The notes under the pieces were generated by a model. That model saw only the letters and a program-made list of their open reading frames with translations. It had not been told where the DNA came from and did no database searches. A stretch of DNA of 64,000 nucleotides from positions 34,757 through 98,756 of the forward strand of contig CAIVQB010000001.1 in assembly GCA_903907925.1 (NCBI GenBank), in the 5' to 3' direction. The position numbers and the translations under genes were made by a program. This document shows positions 18,707 to 27,791 of the stretch, one piece after another. Within the stretch, counting starts at the first letter, position 1; each line of letters opens with the position of its first letter. This DNA comes from an uncultured Verrucomicrobiota bacterium (GTDB lineage Bacteria > Verrucomicrobiota > Verrucomicrobiia > Limisphaerales > UBA9464).

Positions 18707-19716
18707 TTCCCGGGGAGAAAGCTGGAGGCCAGTTCCTCGGGCGAAACCGTCGCGGTCCCGACCTTGCCGACGACCACTCCGGCGGCGTGATTGGAAAAAA
18801 TCGCCGCCTCGATCGGTGAAGCTCCCGCCGCAATGGCCAGAGTGAAGCTGGCGATCACGGTGTCGCCGGCACCTGAGACGTCGAACACTTCCTGGGCGAC
18901 CGTCGGGATGTGGAACGGTTTTTGTCCGCGCTGACACAGCAGCAGGCCCAGCTCGCCCAGCGTGATGAGCAACAGCGCCGGTGAGAGATCCGCCAACAGG
19001 GCGTCGGCGGCCTTCATCAATTGGGAATCGGCGAACGGATCGGGGTTGCGGGTGGTGTCCTGCAGCCCCGCCAGTTCGAAAGTCTCCTTCCGGTTGGGCG
19101 TGATGAGGGACAATCCCCGAAGTTGAAGCTGATGAACAGGTTTCGGATCGAGGCTCAACCATTTGGCCTGGGCCCGGCATCGCTCGCGGATGCCATCCAA
19201 CAATTCCTGGGTGACCACTCCCTTGCCGTAGTCGCCCACGCTCACGGCATCGGCCTGCGGCAGCAGCGCATCGATTCGGCGAAGCAGCGCGGCCGTGGTG
19301 TTTTTGCTGACCTCTCCGCGGGTCTCCCGGTCGACGCGGACGACCTGTTGTTGATGGGCGACGATCCGGGTTTTGGTGGCGGTGAACCGACCCCGCACCG
19401 GTGTCAGTCCCGAACACCCCACCTGTTGTTCGGCGAGCAGGTGCCGGAGATGCCGCGCATTGGCGTCGGCTCCCACGACTCCGCAGAGATCGGCCGCGGC
19501 ACCGAGGGAAGTCAGGTTGCGGGCGACATTGGCCGCACCGCCGGGCATGAAGCTTTCCCGGTCGAATTCCACCACCGGCACCGGCGCTTCGGGGGAGATC
19601 CGCGAAACATGGCCCCAGACGAACTGATCGAGCATCACGTCACCCACCACCAGGATGCGGGCCCGGGTGGCCCGGTCGAGAAGCTGGCGGACGCGTTGCG
19701 GACTGATCGAACCCAT
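18703..19716 (-). CDS. D-glycero-beta-D-manno-heptose-7-phosphate kinase (RfaE1/HldE kinase domain)
   Basis: A 337-residue PfkB-family sugar kinase. It shows LVVGDVMLDQFVWG at the N-terminus, the sugar-binding FMPGGAANVARNL, LSLDPKP and ITPNRKE, and the catalytic DVSGAGDTVIASF. It would phosphorylate heptose-7-phosphate at C1 for ADP-heptose synthesis and lipopolysaccharide core. The cytidylyl/adenylyltransferase half of bifunctional HldE is absent, so a separate RfaE2 is expected elsewhere. ATG at 19716 is chosen; a GTG at 19782 overlapping the preceding gene would add 22 residues of low-complexity sequence. Followed by the GmhB-like phosphatase, which is the next pathway step. Confidence 0.9.
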   Translation of the reverse strand: MGSISPQRVRQLLDRATRARILVVGDVMLDQFVWGHVSRISPEAPVPVVEFDRESFMPGGAANVARNLTSLGAAADLCGVVGADANARHLRHLLAEQQVGCSGLTPVRGRFTATKTRIVAHQQQVVRVDRETRGEVSKNTTAALLRRIDALLPQADAVSVGDYGKGVVTQELLDGIRERCRAQAKWLSLDPKPVHQLQLRGLSLITPNRKETFELAGLQDTTRNPDPFADSQLMKAADALLADLSPALLLITLGELGLLLCQRGQKPFHIPTVAQEVFDVSGAGDTVIASFTLAIAAGASPIEAAIFSNHAAGVVVGKVGTATVSPEELASSFLPGK

Positions 19717-19778
19717 GGGCGCGGACGCTAGCCGGGCCGAAGGCAGAGGGGCCAGCCCAGAAAGTGTATTGAGGCGGG

Positions 19779-20471
19779 TCACTTCACGCCTGCCCTGGCC
19801 GCGGCCTCGGGATCGATCTGCTTCAGCGCCCGCGGGACGGCGATGATGATTTCCTTCGAGCTCCGGTCGGTGAGCAGCTTCACCAGGATGGGCACGGCGG
19901 CCCTGGCTTTTGAGCCATATTCCGCCAGCGCCTCGACGACGTCGGTCCGTCCGCGTCCGTCATCGGTGACCAGACACGGGATCAGGGCAGGGACGGCGAC
20001 CCCGGGATCGGTCTGCATCTTCACCAGCGCATCCGCCGTGGGGCCGATCAAGAGCTCGTCCTTGGAAGCCAGAACGCCGAGCAATGTTGGAATGGCGGTC
20101 TGCGCCGCCGGACCGAAACGGGCAAGATCCTACACCGCCTGCACGCGGCGAGCGTCCGCCCCGGTGAAATCAACGCGGATCCCCGGCAGTTGATCGAGGT
20201 GTTCGACCAGCCACAGTGTCGATGGCGAATCGTTGGTGTCAGAGAGGATCCTGCGCGTGAGTTGAGGAAGGATCAGGTCGCGCAAAACTCCCGCGGCCTC
20301 GTTGCTCGATCCCGGACCGCGCGGGTTCAAGTGATCGGCCCAGAAATCGGCCGGCTGTCCCCGGTACAAGGGCTCCTGACTGGCGAGGGACCGCGTGAGA
20401 ATCACGATGGCTCCGACCACCGCGCCCAAGCCCAGCGCGATGCTGATGAGGAATCGGGGCAGGGATTTCAC
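19779..20471 (-). pseudogene. HEAT-repeat protein interrupted by an in-frame amber codon
   Basis: One continuous reading frame of 230 codons broken by a single TAG at 20130-20132. The first 113 residues begin with a GTG start and a membrane anchor (FLISIALGLGAVVGAIVIL) and end RRVQAV; the frame continues DLARFGPAAQTAIPTLLG and runs 100 more residues of HEAT-like helices to a TGA. The joined reading AV-stop-DLARFGPAAQ matches a typical HEAT repeat turn, so the stop splits a repeat. CAG to TAG would be one transition. The second half has no good start near the break (TTG at 20084 only). Either a recent nonsense mutation, a sequencing error, or a truncated anchor protein. Lies between thiG and the heptose kinase on the same strand. 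Confidence 0.8.
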
Positions 20472-20491
20472 GGTGTCCCGGCGGCGGGATG

Positions 20492-21274
20492 CTAGTTCAG
20501 AAATGCCGTCAGCGGACTGGTCGGACTGGCGTGATCGAGGGGCGCGCCGAGTCCCAGTTCGTAGGCCGTTCGCCCTGCTTCGACTGCCTGCCGGAATGCG
20601 ATGGCCATCAGGTTCGGATCCGAAGCGACCGCGATCGCCGTGTTCACCAGGACAGCGTCGGCACCGAGTTCCATGGCTTCGGCGGCGTGGCTCGGCGCGC
20701 CGATGCCGGCGTCCACCACCACCGGTACGGTCGCCTGTTCGATGATGATGCGAATCTGGTCACGGGTCTGGATGCCGCGGTGCGAACCAATCGGGGATCC
20801 GAGGGGCATCACCGTGGCAGTTCCCACTTCCTGGAGGCGTTTCGCCAGGACCGGGTCGGCATTGATGTAGGGCAGGACCACGAAGCCTTCCTTCACCAAT
20901 TGTTCCGCCGCCGCGAGGGTTTCGATCGGGTCGGGAAGCAGGTAGCGGGGATCCGGATGGATTTCGAGTTTCACCCACTTCGGCAGGCCCGCGGCGACGG
21001 CAAGCCGGGCAAGCCGGACCGCCTCGGCCGCGTTCATCGCGCCGCTGGTGTTGGGCAGGAGCAGGTATTTGTCGGGATCGATGAAGTCGAGGATGTTGGC
21101 GAAGGGATCCCGGGTGCCGGTGAGATCCGCCCGCCGCAACGCAACAGTCACGATCTGGGTACCGCTGGCCGCCAGGGCGTCCCGCATCGATTCCGGCGAC
21201 GGGAACTTGCCCGTGCCCAGAAACAGGCGGGAGGCAAAGGTGCGGCCGGCAATGACGAGCGGTCGAGCGGACAT
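20492..21274 (-). CDS. thiG: Thiazole synthase ThiG
   Basis: A 260-residue TIM-barrel enzyme that forms the thiazole phosphate of thiamine from 1-deoxyxylulose 5-phosphate, dehydroglycine and ThiS-thiocarboxylate. Family landmarks are FLGTGKFPS, the Schiff-base lysine in [37 protein letters not shown], and the phosphate-binding [23 protein letters not shown] at 21274 is preferred over upstream codons that have no family match. No thiS, thiH or TPP riboswitch pairing is seen nearby, so thiamine genes are scattered. Divergent from the U32 gene. Confidence 0.94.
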   Translation of the reverse strand: MSARPLVIAGRTFASRLFLGTGKFPSPESMRDALAASGTQIVTVALRRADLTGTRDPFANILDFIDPDKYLLLPNTSGAMNAAEAVRLARLAVAAGLPKWVKLEIHPDPRYLLPDPIETLAAAEQLVKEGFVVLPYINADPVLAKRLQEVGTATVMPLGSPIGSHRGIQTRDQIRIIIEQATVPVVVDAGIGAPSHAAEAMELGADAVLVNTAIAVASDPNLMAIAFRQAVEAGRTAYELGLGAPLDHASPTSPLTAFLN

Positions 21275-21379
21275 GTCGGGTGATTGAACAACAAAGGCGC
21301 GAAGTAACAAAGCGGAAGGCGGCTTTGTTTCGGCGGGCAGTTGGTGTTAATTATTCCCTGCTTGAGCGCCGCAACGTCC

Positions 21380-24055
21380 ATGGTTTCCCCGCCCGCCCGG
21401 GTCAAACTCCCCGAACTTCTCTCCCCGGCCGGGGATTGGGAATGCGCGCGTGCCGCCGTCGAGAACGGGGCGGACGCGATCTACTTCGGTCTCGACCGCT
21501 TCAATGCCCGGATGCGGGCCCACAATTTCACCGAGGCGGATCTCCCCGGGCTGATGGAGTTTCTGCACCGGCGCGGCGTGCGGGGCTATGTCACCTTCAA
21601 CACGCTGGTGTTCGCCGACGAACTGCCCGCGGCAGCCGAGTATCTCCGCAGCATCATCGCCGCCGGGGTCGATGCGGCCATCGTGCAGGACATCGGCGTG
21701 TGCCGCCTGATTCGATCCCTATCGCCCGATTTTCCGATCCATGCCTCGACCCAAATGACCGTCTCGAGTGCGGCCGGCGTGGAATTCGCCAAGGACCTTG
21801 GATGCAATCTAGTGGTCCTCGCGCGGGAAAACTCGTTGAAAGACATCGTGGCGATTCGGAATTCTGAAAGTCCAAAGTCCGAAGTCCAAAGTTTAAAGTC
21901 TCAGGTTCCAAGTTCAACGGGGGCGGGCGAGTCGGTTGACCTTAAACCTGAAACTTTGAACTTCGAACTTCCGATCGAAGTCTTCGTTCACGGTGCTCTT
22001 TGCGTCGCGTACTCCGGTCAATGCCTGACCAGCGAGGCGCTCGGCGGACGTAGCGCGAACCGGGGAGAGTGCGCGCAGGCCTGCCGGATGCCTTACGAAT
22101 TGGTTTCCGACGGCCAGGTCGTTCCCTTGGGCGATCGGCGGTACCTCCTCAGTCCGCAGGATCTTTCCGGTCTGGACGTCCTGCCCGATCTGGTGGCAGC
22201 CGGGGTTTCTTCGCTGAAAATCGAAGGGCGTCTCAAATCGCCGGAATACGTGGCCAGCATCACCCGGGTGTATCGCCAGGCGCTCGACCGACTGGCCGGG
22301 GATCGGGCCCCGCAGGGAATGGCTCGCACCTCGGGTTCGTCCGACCCGGCCGCGCCGGACCCGGCCCGGATTGCGGCGGACGATCGTTACACCCTGGAGA
22401 TGGCGTTTTCCCGCGGCCTCTACACCGGCTGGTTCCGCGGCATCAACAATCAGGAACTGGCCCACGCCCGTTTCGGCAAAAAGCGCGGCGTGTATCTCGG
22501 CGAAGTCGTCCGGGTGGATCGGGACCGCGTCTGGCTCCGCCTCGAAGGTCCGTTGAAACCCGGCGACGGCGTGGTGTTCGATGCCGGTCGTCCCGATGAA
22601 AAAGAGGAAGGCGGCCGGGTCTATACGATCGACGAACGGGCCGGGCTTCACTCGATGACCTTCGGGCCGGAGGCGGTCGATTTTCGCCGGGTTCTGCAGG
22701 GTCACAAAGTGTGGAAGACCGATGATCCGGCGTTCAATCGCGAGGTGCGGCGAACCTTTGAAGGCGAGACTGTGAACTGGACGCGTCCTGTGACGCTGGA
22801 GGTCCACGGGCATGCGGGCAGTCCGTTGACCGTGATCCTTCGCGACGACGTGGGACATGTCGTTCAGGTGGCGTCCTCGGTGCCGCTGGCGGTGGCGGAG
22901 AAACGGCCGATGACCGCCGAGTCGCTCCGGGAGTCCCTCGGTCGATTGGGCGGGACGCCGTTTCATCTGGGGGAAGTTCGCTGTCATCTGGAAGGGCCGG
23001 TGATCGTGCCGGTGAGCGAATTGAACCGGATGCGCCGCGAAGCCGTGGCCCAGTTGGACGGGCTGCGCACCCAGCCGAGGCGTTGGACGACGGTGGAGGG
23101 CGCGCCAAGCATCGAAGTGGTGGTGACGCGCGAAGAAACCGTGTCCCCGGATCCCGGCGCCAGGATTGAGGAACCCTCTCTCAAGGTTCTGGTGCGCACG
23201 CTTCCTCAATTGGAGGCGGCCTTGCGCTGCGGAACTCACGAGGTCTACTGCGATTTCGAAGATCCGAAAAAGTACCGCGATGCGGTCCGGATTGTCCGGG
23301 AAACCGGTACCTGTTCGCTCCCGGCGAAAACCATCTGGGTGGCGCCTCCGCGCATCACCAAGCCGGGTGAGGAATGGATTCTGCGTCAGGTCCGTTCGTG
23401 CGACGCCGACGGCTACCTGATCCGGAATTATGATCATCTGAAGTTTTTTGCCGGCGACCGGCGGATCGCCGATTTTTCGTTCAACGTGGCCAATCCGTTG
23501 ACGGCGGACTACCTGATGAAGCGCTACGGCGTGGAGCGGGTGACGGCCAGCTACGATCTGAATCTGGCCCAGTTGGAAGGGTTGCTGCAGGGGGCGCCGC
23601 CGGAGTGGTTTGAGGTCACGGTGCACCAGCACATGCCGATGTTTCACATGGAGCACTGCGTGTTCTGCGCCTTTCTCTCCAAGGGAACCGACTACACCAA
23701 TTGCGGCCGGCCCTGCGACACGCATGACGTGAAGCTGCGCGACCGGGTGGGAATGGAGCATCCGTTGAAGGCGGATTCCGGATGTCGCAACACGGTGTTC
23801 AATGCGCGGGCCCAGACCGGTGCGGAGTTTGTCGACCGGCTGCTGACGCTCGGATTGAAGGCGTTCCGGGTGGAGTTTGTGAACGAGACTCCGGAAGAGG
23901 TGGAAACGACCCTGGCGCGCTACCGGGCCCTGCTGCGCGGCGAAATCACCGGAGGCCAGTTGTGGCGCGAACTCAAGCTGCAGAGCCAGCTCGGTGTCAC
24001 CCGTGGCCAGTTGGAACTCAGCGGCGATCGCAAGGTGTTTCCCAAGGCCGGTTGA
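21380..24055 (+). CDS. U32 family protein, RlhA/YdcP-like, with repeat-derived insertion
   Basis: An 891-residue protein. Residues about 8-160 form the U32 barrel start (LPELLSPAGDWECARAAVE; FGLDRFNARMRAHNF); IEVFVHGALCVAYSGQC and GECAQACRMPYEL carry conserved cysteines. A middle DUF3656-like region follows, then a second U32-like half with MEHCVFCAFLSKGTDYTNCG and CRNTVFNARAQTG, cysteines that in this family bind an iron-sulfur cluster. RlhA hydroxylates a cytidine of 23S rRNA, so an RNA-modification role is the best guess; protease activity is doubtful. Residues about 161-196 are a Ser/Lys/Glu-rich insertion encoded by a palindromic repeat (separate entry). ATG at 21380 is chosen; a GTG at 21341 is possible. 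Confidence 0.9.
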   Translation: MVSPPARVKLPELLSPAGDWECARAAVENGADAIYFGLDRFNARMRAHNFTEADLPGLMEFLHRRGVRGYVTFNTLVFADELPAAAEYLRSIIAAGVDAAIVQDIGVCRLIRSLSPDFPIHASTQMTVSSAAGVEFAKDLGCNLVVLARENSLKDIVAIRNSESPKSEVQSLKSQVPSSTGAGESVDLKPETLNFELPIEVFVHGALCVAYSGQCLTSEALGGRSANRGECAQACRMPYELVSDGQVVPLGDRRYLLSPQDLSGLDVLPDLVAAGVSSLKIEGRLKSPEYVASITRVYRQALDRLAGDRAPQGMARTSGSSDPAAPDPARIAADDRYTLEMAFSRGLYTGWFRGINNQELAHARFGKKRGVYLGEVVRVDRDRVWLRLEGPLKPGDGVVFDAGRPDEKEEGGRVYTIDERAGLHSMTFGPEAVDFRRVLQGHKVWKTDDPAFNREVRRTFEGETVNWTRPVTLEVHGHAGSPLTVILRDDVGHVVQVASSVPLAVAEKRPMTAESLRESLGRLGGTPFHLGEVRCHLEGPVIVPVSELNRMRREAVAQLDGLRTQPRRWTTVEGAPSIEVVVTREETVSPDPGARIEEPSLKVLVRTLPQLEAALRCGTHEVYCDFEDPKKYRDAVRIVRETGTCSLPAKTIWVAPPRITKPGEEWILRQVRSCDADGYLIRNYDHLKFFAGDRRIADFSFNVANPLTADYLMKRYGVERVTASYDLNLAQLEGLLQGAPPEWFEVTVHQHMPMFHMEHCVFCAFLSKGTDYTNCGRPCDTHDVKLRDRVGMEHPLKADSGCRNTVFNARAQTGAEFVDRLLTLGLKAFRVEFVNETPEEVETTLARYRALLRGEITGGQLWRELKLQSQLGVTRGQLELSGDRKVFPKAG
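21858..21975. repeat. Palindromic repeat element inserted in frame inside the U32 gene
   Basis: The left part (21864-21917) has iterated AAGTCCAAAGTCCGAAGTCC-like words and ends CTCAGGTTCCAAGTTCAA. The right part (about 21937-21973) is its imperfect reverse complement: TTGACCTTAAACCTGAAACT then TTGAACTTCGAACTTCC. Arms of about 37 bases surround a GC-rich 19-base loop. Low GC and iterated pentamers differ sharply from the host gene. The open stretch adds about 36 codons (21860-21967) where related U32 proteins have only a short linker. Confidence 0.85.
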
Positions 24056-24064
24056 TCCGGCGGC

Positions 24065-25186
24065 TCATCCCATTTTCTGCCGGAACCGGACCACGCAGAG
24101 GGCGAACAATCCCGCCCCCATGCCGATGAGGATCACCAGATGCGGCGCGAATTCGCCCAGCGTCGCGCCACGAAGAATGATGGCCCGCGCGAGCTCGATG
24201 AAATAGGTCGTCGGCAGACAGGCGCCGATCCACCAGAACACCGGCGGCATCGTCTCCCGCGGAAAAATAAATCCGCTGAAGAACACCGATGGCATGATGA
24301 ACACCATGGTCATCTGGAGGGCCTGCATCTGGTTTTGCGCGCGCGTGGAGAGCAACAACCCGAGGCTCAACAGGCAGAACAAATAGACAACCGTGGCGGC
24401 GGCGAGGGCGGTCAGGCTGCCCACGATCGGGACATCGAACAGCCAGTACATGATCGCGTACAAACCCGCGGCCATCGTTCCGCCGATGCAGAGATACGGG
24501 ATCAGTTTCCCGAGCATCAATCCCCAGCGCGACAACGGACTGACCAGCAATTGTTCGAGCGTGCCGCGTTCGCGTTCACGCACCAGGGACATCGCGGTGG
24601 CAAAGGTCGTCGCGATCTGGAGCACCACACCGATCACGCCGGGCACGAAGAAATTCGGACTCCGCATCGCCGGGTTGTAGAGGATTTGCGGTCGGACCTC
24701 GACCGGCAGATCCGTGCGACCCGATGCGGCCAGCAGCGACACGACGGATTCCCGGAGGGCGATTGCCACCGCCGTGTTGAGCGCCGAGCCGGCGATGGTC
24801 GAACTGGATCCGTCGATCAACAGTTGAACGCGGGCGGTGCGGCCGGCGTGAAGATTCCGGGTGAAATCGGGGGGGATCTGAAGTCCGACATACGCCCGGC
24901 CCCGGCGCAACATCGCGGCAAGTTCGACCGGGTTGTTGACGGTGCCGGTGACCCGGAAGGTTTGGGTGTTGACGAAGCGCTGGAGGATCTGGCGGCTTTC
25001 CGCGGTGCGATCCTCGTCGAGAACCACCATCGACATGTGTTTCACGTCATTGTCGAGGGCGTAGCCGAAGGCGATCATTTCCATCAACGGCGGGAACAGC
25101 ATGAAGAACAGCGTGAGGGGATCGCGCAGTACGACCAGGAACTCCTTGTAGAGGATGGCGGTAAAACCGCGAAAGGGATGGCTCAT
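24065..25186 (-). CDS. ABC-2 type transporter permease (YbhS/YbhR-like)
   Basis: A 373-residue inner-membrane permease. One N-terminal transmembrane helix (LTLFFMLFPPLMEMIAFGYA) is followed by a large periplasmic domain (about residues 45-170) and five C-terminal helices, the standard ABC-2 topology; RERERGTLEQLLVSPL is the family's coupling segment. ATG overlaps the ATPase stop by 4 bp (ATGA). With the ATPase and the HlyD lipoprotein it forms a YbhGFSR-type efflux system; only one permease gene is present, so it would work as a homodimer. Cargo unknown. Ends 9 bp from the convergent U32 gene. Confidence 0.91.
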   Translation of the reverse strand: MSHPFRGFTAILYKEFLVVLRDPLTLFFMLFPPLMEMIAFGYALDNDVKHMSMVVLDEDRTAESRQILQRFVNTQTFRVTGTVNNPVELAAMLRRGRAYVGLQIPPDFTRNLHAGRTARVQLLIDGSSSTIAGSALNTAVAIALRESVVSLLAASGRTDLPVEVRPQILYNPAMRSPNFFVPGVIGVVLQIATTFATAMSLVRERERGTLEQLLVSPLSRWGLMLGKLIPYLCIGGTMAAGLYAIMYWLFDVPIVGSLTALAAATVVYLFCLLSLGLLLSTRAQNQMQALQMTMVFIMPSVFFSGFIFPRETMPPVFWWIGACLPTTYFIELARAIILRGATLGEFAPHLVILIGMGAGLFALCVVRFRQKMG

Positions 25187-26142
25187 GGGAGGCTGGATGC
25201 GGGGGAATCCTGCGCGTCGGTCAGAGCGACGAAGACATCCTCCAGTGAGGGTGCAATCGGGCGGATGTCGGCGCCGGTGATTCCGGCGCGCTCCAGTTCC
25301 GCACGCAGTCGTGTCTCCTGAAGCGAATCGTCGACCAACAGGTGCATCGATTGCCCGAAGACCGTGGCGGCCCGGACCCCGTCGAGGTGGCGGAGCGCCT
25401 GCAATCCCGACATCACGTGGGCGCAGGTCACGTCGAGGCGCCGCGTCCCGGGTGGATTCACCAGCGGCAGCTCCTTCAACCGGTCGGGTTCGCCGCAGAC
25501 AATGAGCCGGGACATATGAATGTATCCCACCTGGGAACAGCGTTCCGCTTCGTCCATGTAGTGGGTGGTGACGAACAACGTCATGCCGAGCGCGGCGAAT
25601 TCGAACAACAAATCCCACAACTCGCGGCGGGCCACTGGATCAATTCCAGCGGTCGGTTCATCGAGGAAGAGTACCTGCGGTCGGTGGACCAGCGAGCACG
25701 CCATCGCCAACCGCTGCCGCCACCCTCCCGACAGCAAAGCGGCCCGCCGGTGGAGATAGGGACTGAGATGGGTCAGCTCCACCAATTCAGCGTATCGCCG
25801 TTGAAGCGCGGCACCGGACAAACCGTACAGGCGACCGTAGAACTGGAGGTTCTCATGGACGGTCAATTCATCGTAGAGCGAGAACTTCTGCGACATGTAG
25901 CCGATCAACGACTTGATCCGGTTGGATTCCCGCGCGGTGTCGATTCCGGCGATCCGCGCGGTCCCGGCGGTCGGTTCCAACAGTCCACACAACATCCGGA
26001 TGACCGTGGATTTACCGGAACCGTTCGGTCCCAGAAATCCAAAGATTCCACCCTTCGCGACGGAAAACGAAACGCGATCAACCGCGGTGAACTGCCCGAA
26101 CCGCTTGGTCAGGTCCCGGCATTCGATCATGGGTTCGGTCAT
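25183..26142 (-). CDS. ABC transporter ATP-binding protein
   Basis: A 319-residue ATPase. Walker A is GPNGSGKST (38-46), Q-loop SQKFSLYDELT, signature LSGGWRQRLAMA, Walker B VLFLDEPTAGID and the switch histidine in FVTTHYMDEAERC. A C-terminal extension of about 100 residues is typical for ABC-2 drug or polysaccharide exporters of the YbhF/CcmA type. It would energise the permease whose start overlaps its stop. 68 bp separate it from the upstream 104-residue gene. No second ATPase domain as in E. coli YbhF. Confidence 0.93.
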   Translation of the reverse strand: MTEPMIECRDLTKRFGQFTAVDRVSFSVAKGGIFGFLGPNGSGKSTVIRMLCGLLEPTAGTARIAGIDTARESNRIKSLIGYMSQKFSLYDELTVHENLQFYGRLYGLSGAALQRRYAELVELTHLSPYLHRRAALLSGGWRQRLAMACSLVHRPQVLFLDEPTAGIDPVARRELWDLLFEFAALGMTLFVTTHYMDEAERCSQVGYIHMSRLIVCGEPDRLKELPLVNPPGTRRLDVTCAHVMSGLQALRHLDGVRAATVFGQSMHLLVDDSLQETRLRAELERAGITGADIRPIAPSLEDVFVALTDAQDSPASSLP

Positions 26143-26210
26143 GGAACCTCGGAGGCGGGATCAGGACGCCACGAGCCGCAGACGTTCGTAGACGGCTTCA
26201 ATGAGGTGTT

Positions 26211-26525
26211 TCAATGCCGATAGCCGCATAGCTCCTTTGCTCTCCGCCGTTCCTCACGGGTGAGGATGCCGGCCAGTGGGTGGAATTCCCTCAGTCGCGC
26301 ACCGGCTTCGTCGTCGCCAAGCAGCACCCCGCGCAATCGTGCCAATCCCGATTCGCCTGCCTGGGCTTCCGCGAGCAGTGCATCCCATTCGTTCAGGCGG
26401 CGGGCTCCGCTGTGGCCCTCGCGCAACCAGCGGGCGCAGTTTTCACGGGCAACGGCCAACAGCTCCGGATGCGACGACAGTTTGTCGGCAAACAACTCCC
26501 ACAAGCTGGGCAAGGCGTCGCTCAT
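26211..26525 (-). CDS. Small helical protein of unknown function in the exporter operon
   Basis: A 104-residue soluble protein (MSDALPSLWELFADKLSSHP start) rich in Leu, Ala, Arg and Glu, predicted all-helical, without signal or membrane segment. Its ATG overlaps the stop of the HlyD gene by 4 bp (ATGA), so it is co-translated with the exporter. I do not recognise a family. The repeated L-x6-LLG pattern and a charged C-terminus (REERRRAKEL within LTREERRRAKELCGYRH) suggest protein binding. A longer frame upstream is the HlyD shadow. Confidence 0.65.
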   Translation of the reverse strand: MSDALPSLWELFADKLSSHPELLAVARENCARWLREGHSGARRLNEWDALLAEAQAGESGLARLRGVLLGDDEAGARLREFHPLAGILTREERRRAKELCGYRH

Positions 26526-27457
26526 GGCGTGGGCTGTGGAAATCGCACTTCGGCGGACATCCCTGCCCGGAGTGCGCCGGCAGGATCGGTCAGGCGTACC
26601 TTGACGGCGAACACCTGCTGGATGCGATCGGCCGGCGTTTGCACATTTCGCGGGGTGAATTCCGCCTCGCGGGCAACCTGCTCGATGACCCCGGGAAAAT
26701 CGCGCCCGGGAATGGCATCGGTTCGGACGGACACGTTTTGTCCGGGCTTGATCCGAACCAACCAGGGTTGCGGCACGTACACCCGGACCCATAGGTGATC
26801 GGTGAGCAACAGCGTCAATGCTTCGCGGCCGGGCTCGAGCACGTCACCGGGCTTCACCGCGAGCACCTCGACGGAGCCGGCGGAGGGTGCGGCGAGATGG
26901 AGTTCCGCCAGTTCGGATTCGACCTCGGCGAGTTGGGCCTCGGCGAGCGTCACCCGCTCGCGTCGGGTGCCAGCCAGCAGCAGATCCAGTCGGGCTTGTG
27001 CGGTGGCCGCCGTTTTTTCCAGCGTCGTGGCATGGGCGGCGGCACGATCCAAATCGGTCTCAGAGACGGCCCGCTTGGCAAACAGGGCCTGTGTCCGGCG
27101 CAGCTCCGTGCGGGCGAGCTGAAGTTCGGCGGTCTGGGCGTCGAGTTCCGCGCGCGCGACCGCGATCTCCTCCGGACGCGGGCCCACCTTCAACTCGGTG
27201 AGCTGGGCCCGGATCTGATCCCGCCGGGCCTGAAGTTCCGGGGCCTCCAGTTCGAGCAACGCCGCGCCGGAAGTCACCAAATCCCCTTCGTGCACGAGAA
27301 TCTTGATCACCCGCCCGCCGTGACGGGATGCGATCCGGACGTGATCGACTTCGAGGGTGCCGGTCGGCGGACCTCCATCCGGCGATGAGGGATGGCAGCC
27401 CGCCAGCAGTCCTGCCAGTGCGGCGACCCAGACCCGCCGGGCTGCGGTTCCTTTCAT
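26522..27457 (-). CDS. HlyD-family membrane fusion lipoprotein
   Basis: A 311-residue periplasmic adaptor. ATG at 27457 gives MKGTAARRVWVAALAGLLAGC, a lipoprotein signal with LAGC and lipid-acceptor Cys21. Next come a half lipoyl domain (IKILVHEGDLVTSGAALLEL), a long alpha-helical coiled-coil hairpin (about residues 75-175) and the second lipoyl half with LAAPSAGSVEVLAVKPGDVL, then a beta-barrel domain. It would link the ABC permease to an outer-membrane channel; none is encoded here. First gene of the exporter operon. Confidence 0.92.
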   Translation of the reverse strand: MKGTAARRVWVAALAGLLAGCHPSSPDGGPPTGTLEVDHVRIASRHGGRVIKILVHEGDLVTSGAALLELEAPELQARRDQIRAQLTELKVGPRPEEIAVARAELDAQTAELQLARTELRRTQALFAKRAVSETDLDRAAAHATTLEKTAATAQARLDLLLAGTRRERVTLAEAQLAEVESELAELHLAAPSAGSVEVLAVKPGDVLEPGREALTLLLTDHLWVRVYVPQPWLVRIKPGQNVSVRTDAIPGRDFPGVIEQVAREAEFTPRNVQTPADRIQQVFAVKVRLTDPAGALRAGMSAEVRFPQPTP

Positions 27458-27544
27458 TGGCCGCAGCCTAGTCGGATTTCGGCCGGGTGCCAATCCGACA
27501 ACCGTGCACGAGGCAGACGCCGGTGCTGAATCTGAGAGGACCGG

Positions 27545-27739
27545 TCAACCTCCCAGAATTCGGGCCGGGAGAAACAGGAGGGCGCGGACCAGACGCAGCC
27601 CGGCTTCGACGGAAATGAAGACCAACCGGAACGGCAGGGTGATCAGCCAGAGAATCGGGATGACGATCAACAACAGCAGCGCGAGCGGCCAGAACAGGAC
27701 CAGCACCACGCACGCCGCGAGAAAAAGGATCGGTTTCAT
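27545..27739 (-). CDS. Small membrane protein
   Basis: A 64-residue protein with two adjacent hydrophobic stretches (residues about 3-34) followed by an amphipathic, basic tail ending LLFLPARILGG. Start ATG at 27739 with MKPILFLAACVVLVLFWPL; a longer frame upstream would consist of unlike low-quality sequence. 52 bp downstream of the DUF1844 gene. Function unknown. Confidence 0.6.
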   Translation of the reverse strand: MKPILFLAACVVLVLFWPLALLLLIVIPILWLITLPFRLVFISVEAGLRLVRALLFLPARILGG

Positions 27740-27791
27740 GGTGGGAGAGAAATCGCGCTGTGGGTTTAACCCGGGAATCATGCCTGGAGTT

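Noticed and set aside
21275..21379. Possible TPP riboswitch upstream of thiG.
   Set aside because: No CTGAGA or ACCCTTTGAACCTG-like conserved segments are seen and the intergenic region is only 105 bases.
21914..23761. 615-codon minus-strand frame across the U32 gene.
   Set aside because: Shadow of the coding strand; composition biased to His/Arg/Pro and no start or family motif.
24140..25321. 393-codon plus-strand frame across the permease gene.
   Set aside because: Antisense to a permease with clear ABC-2 topology; Gln/His/Arg-rich.
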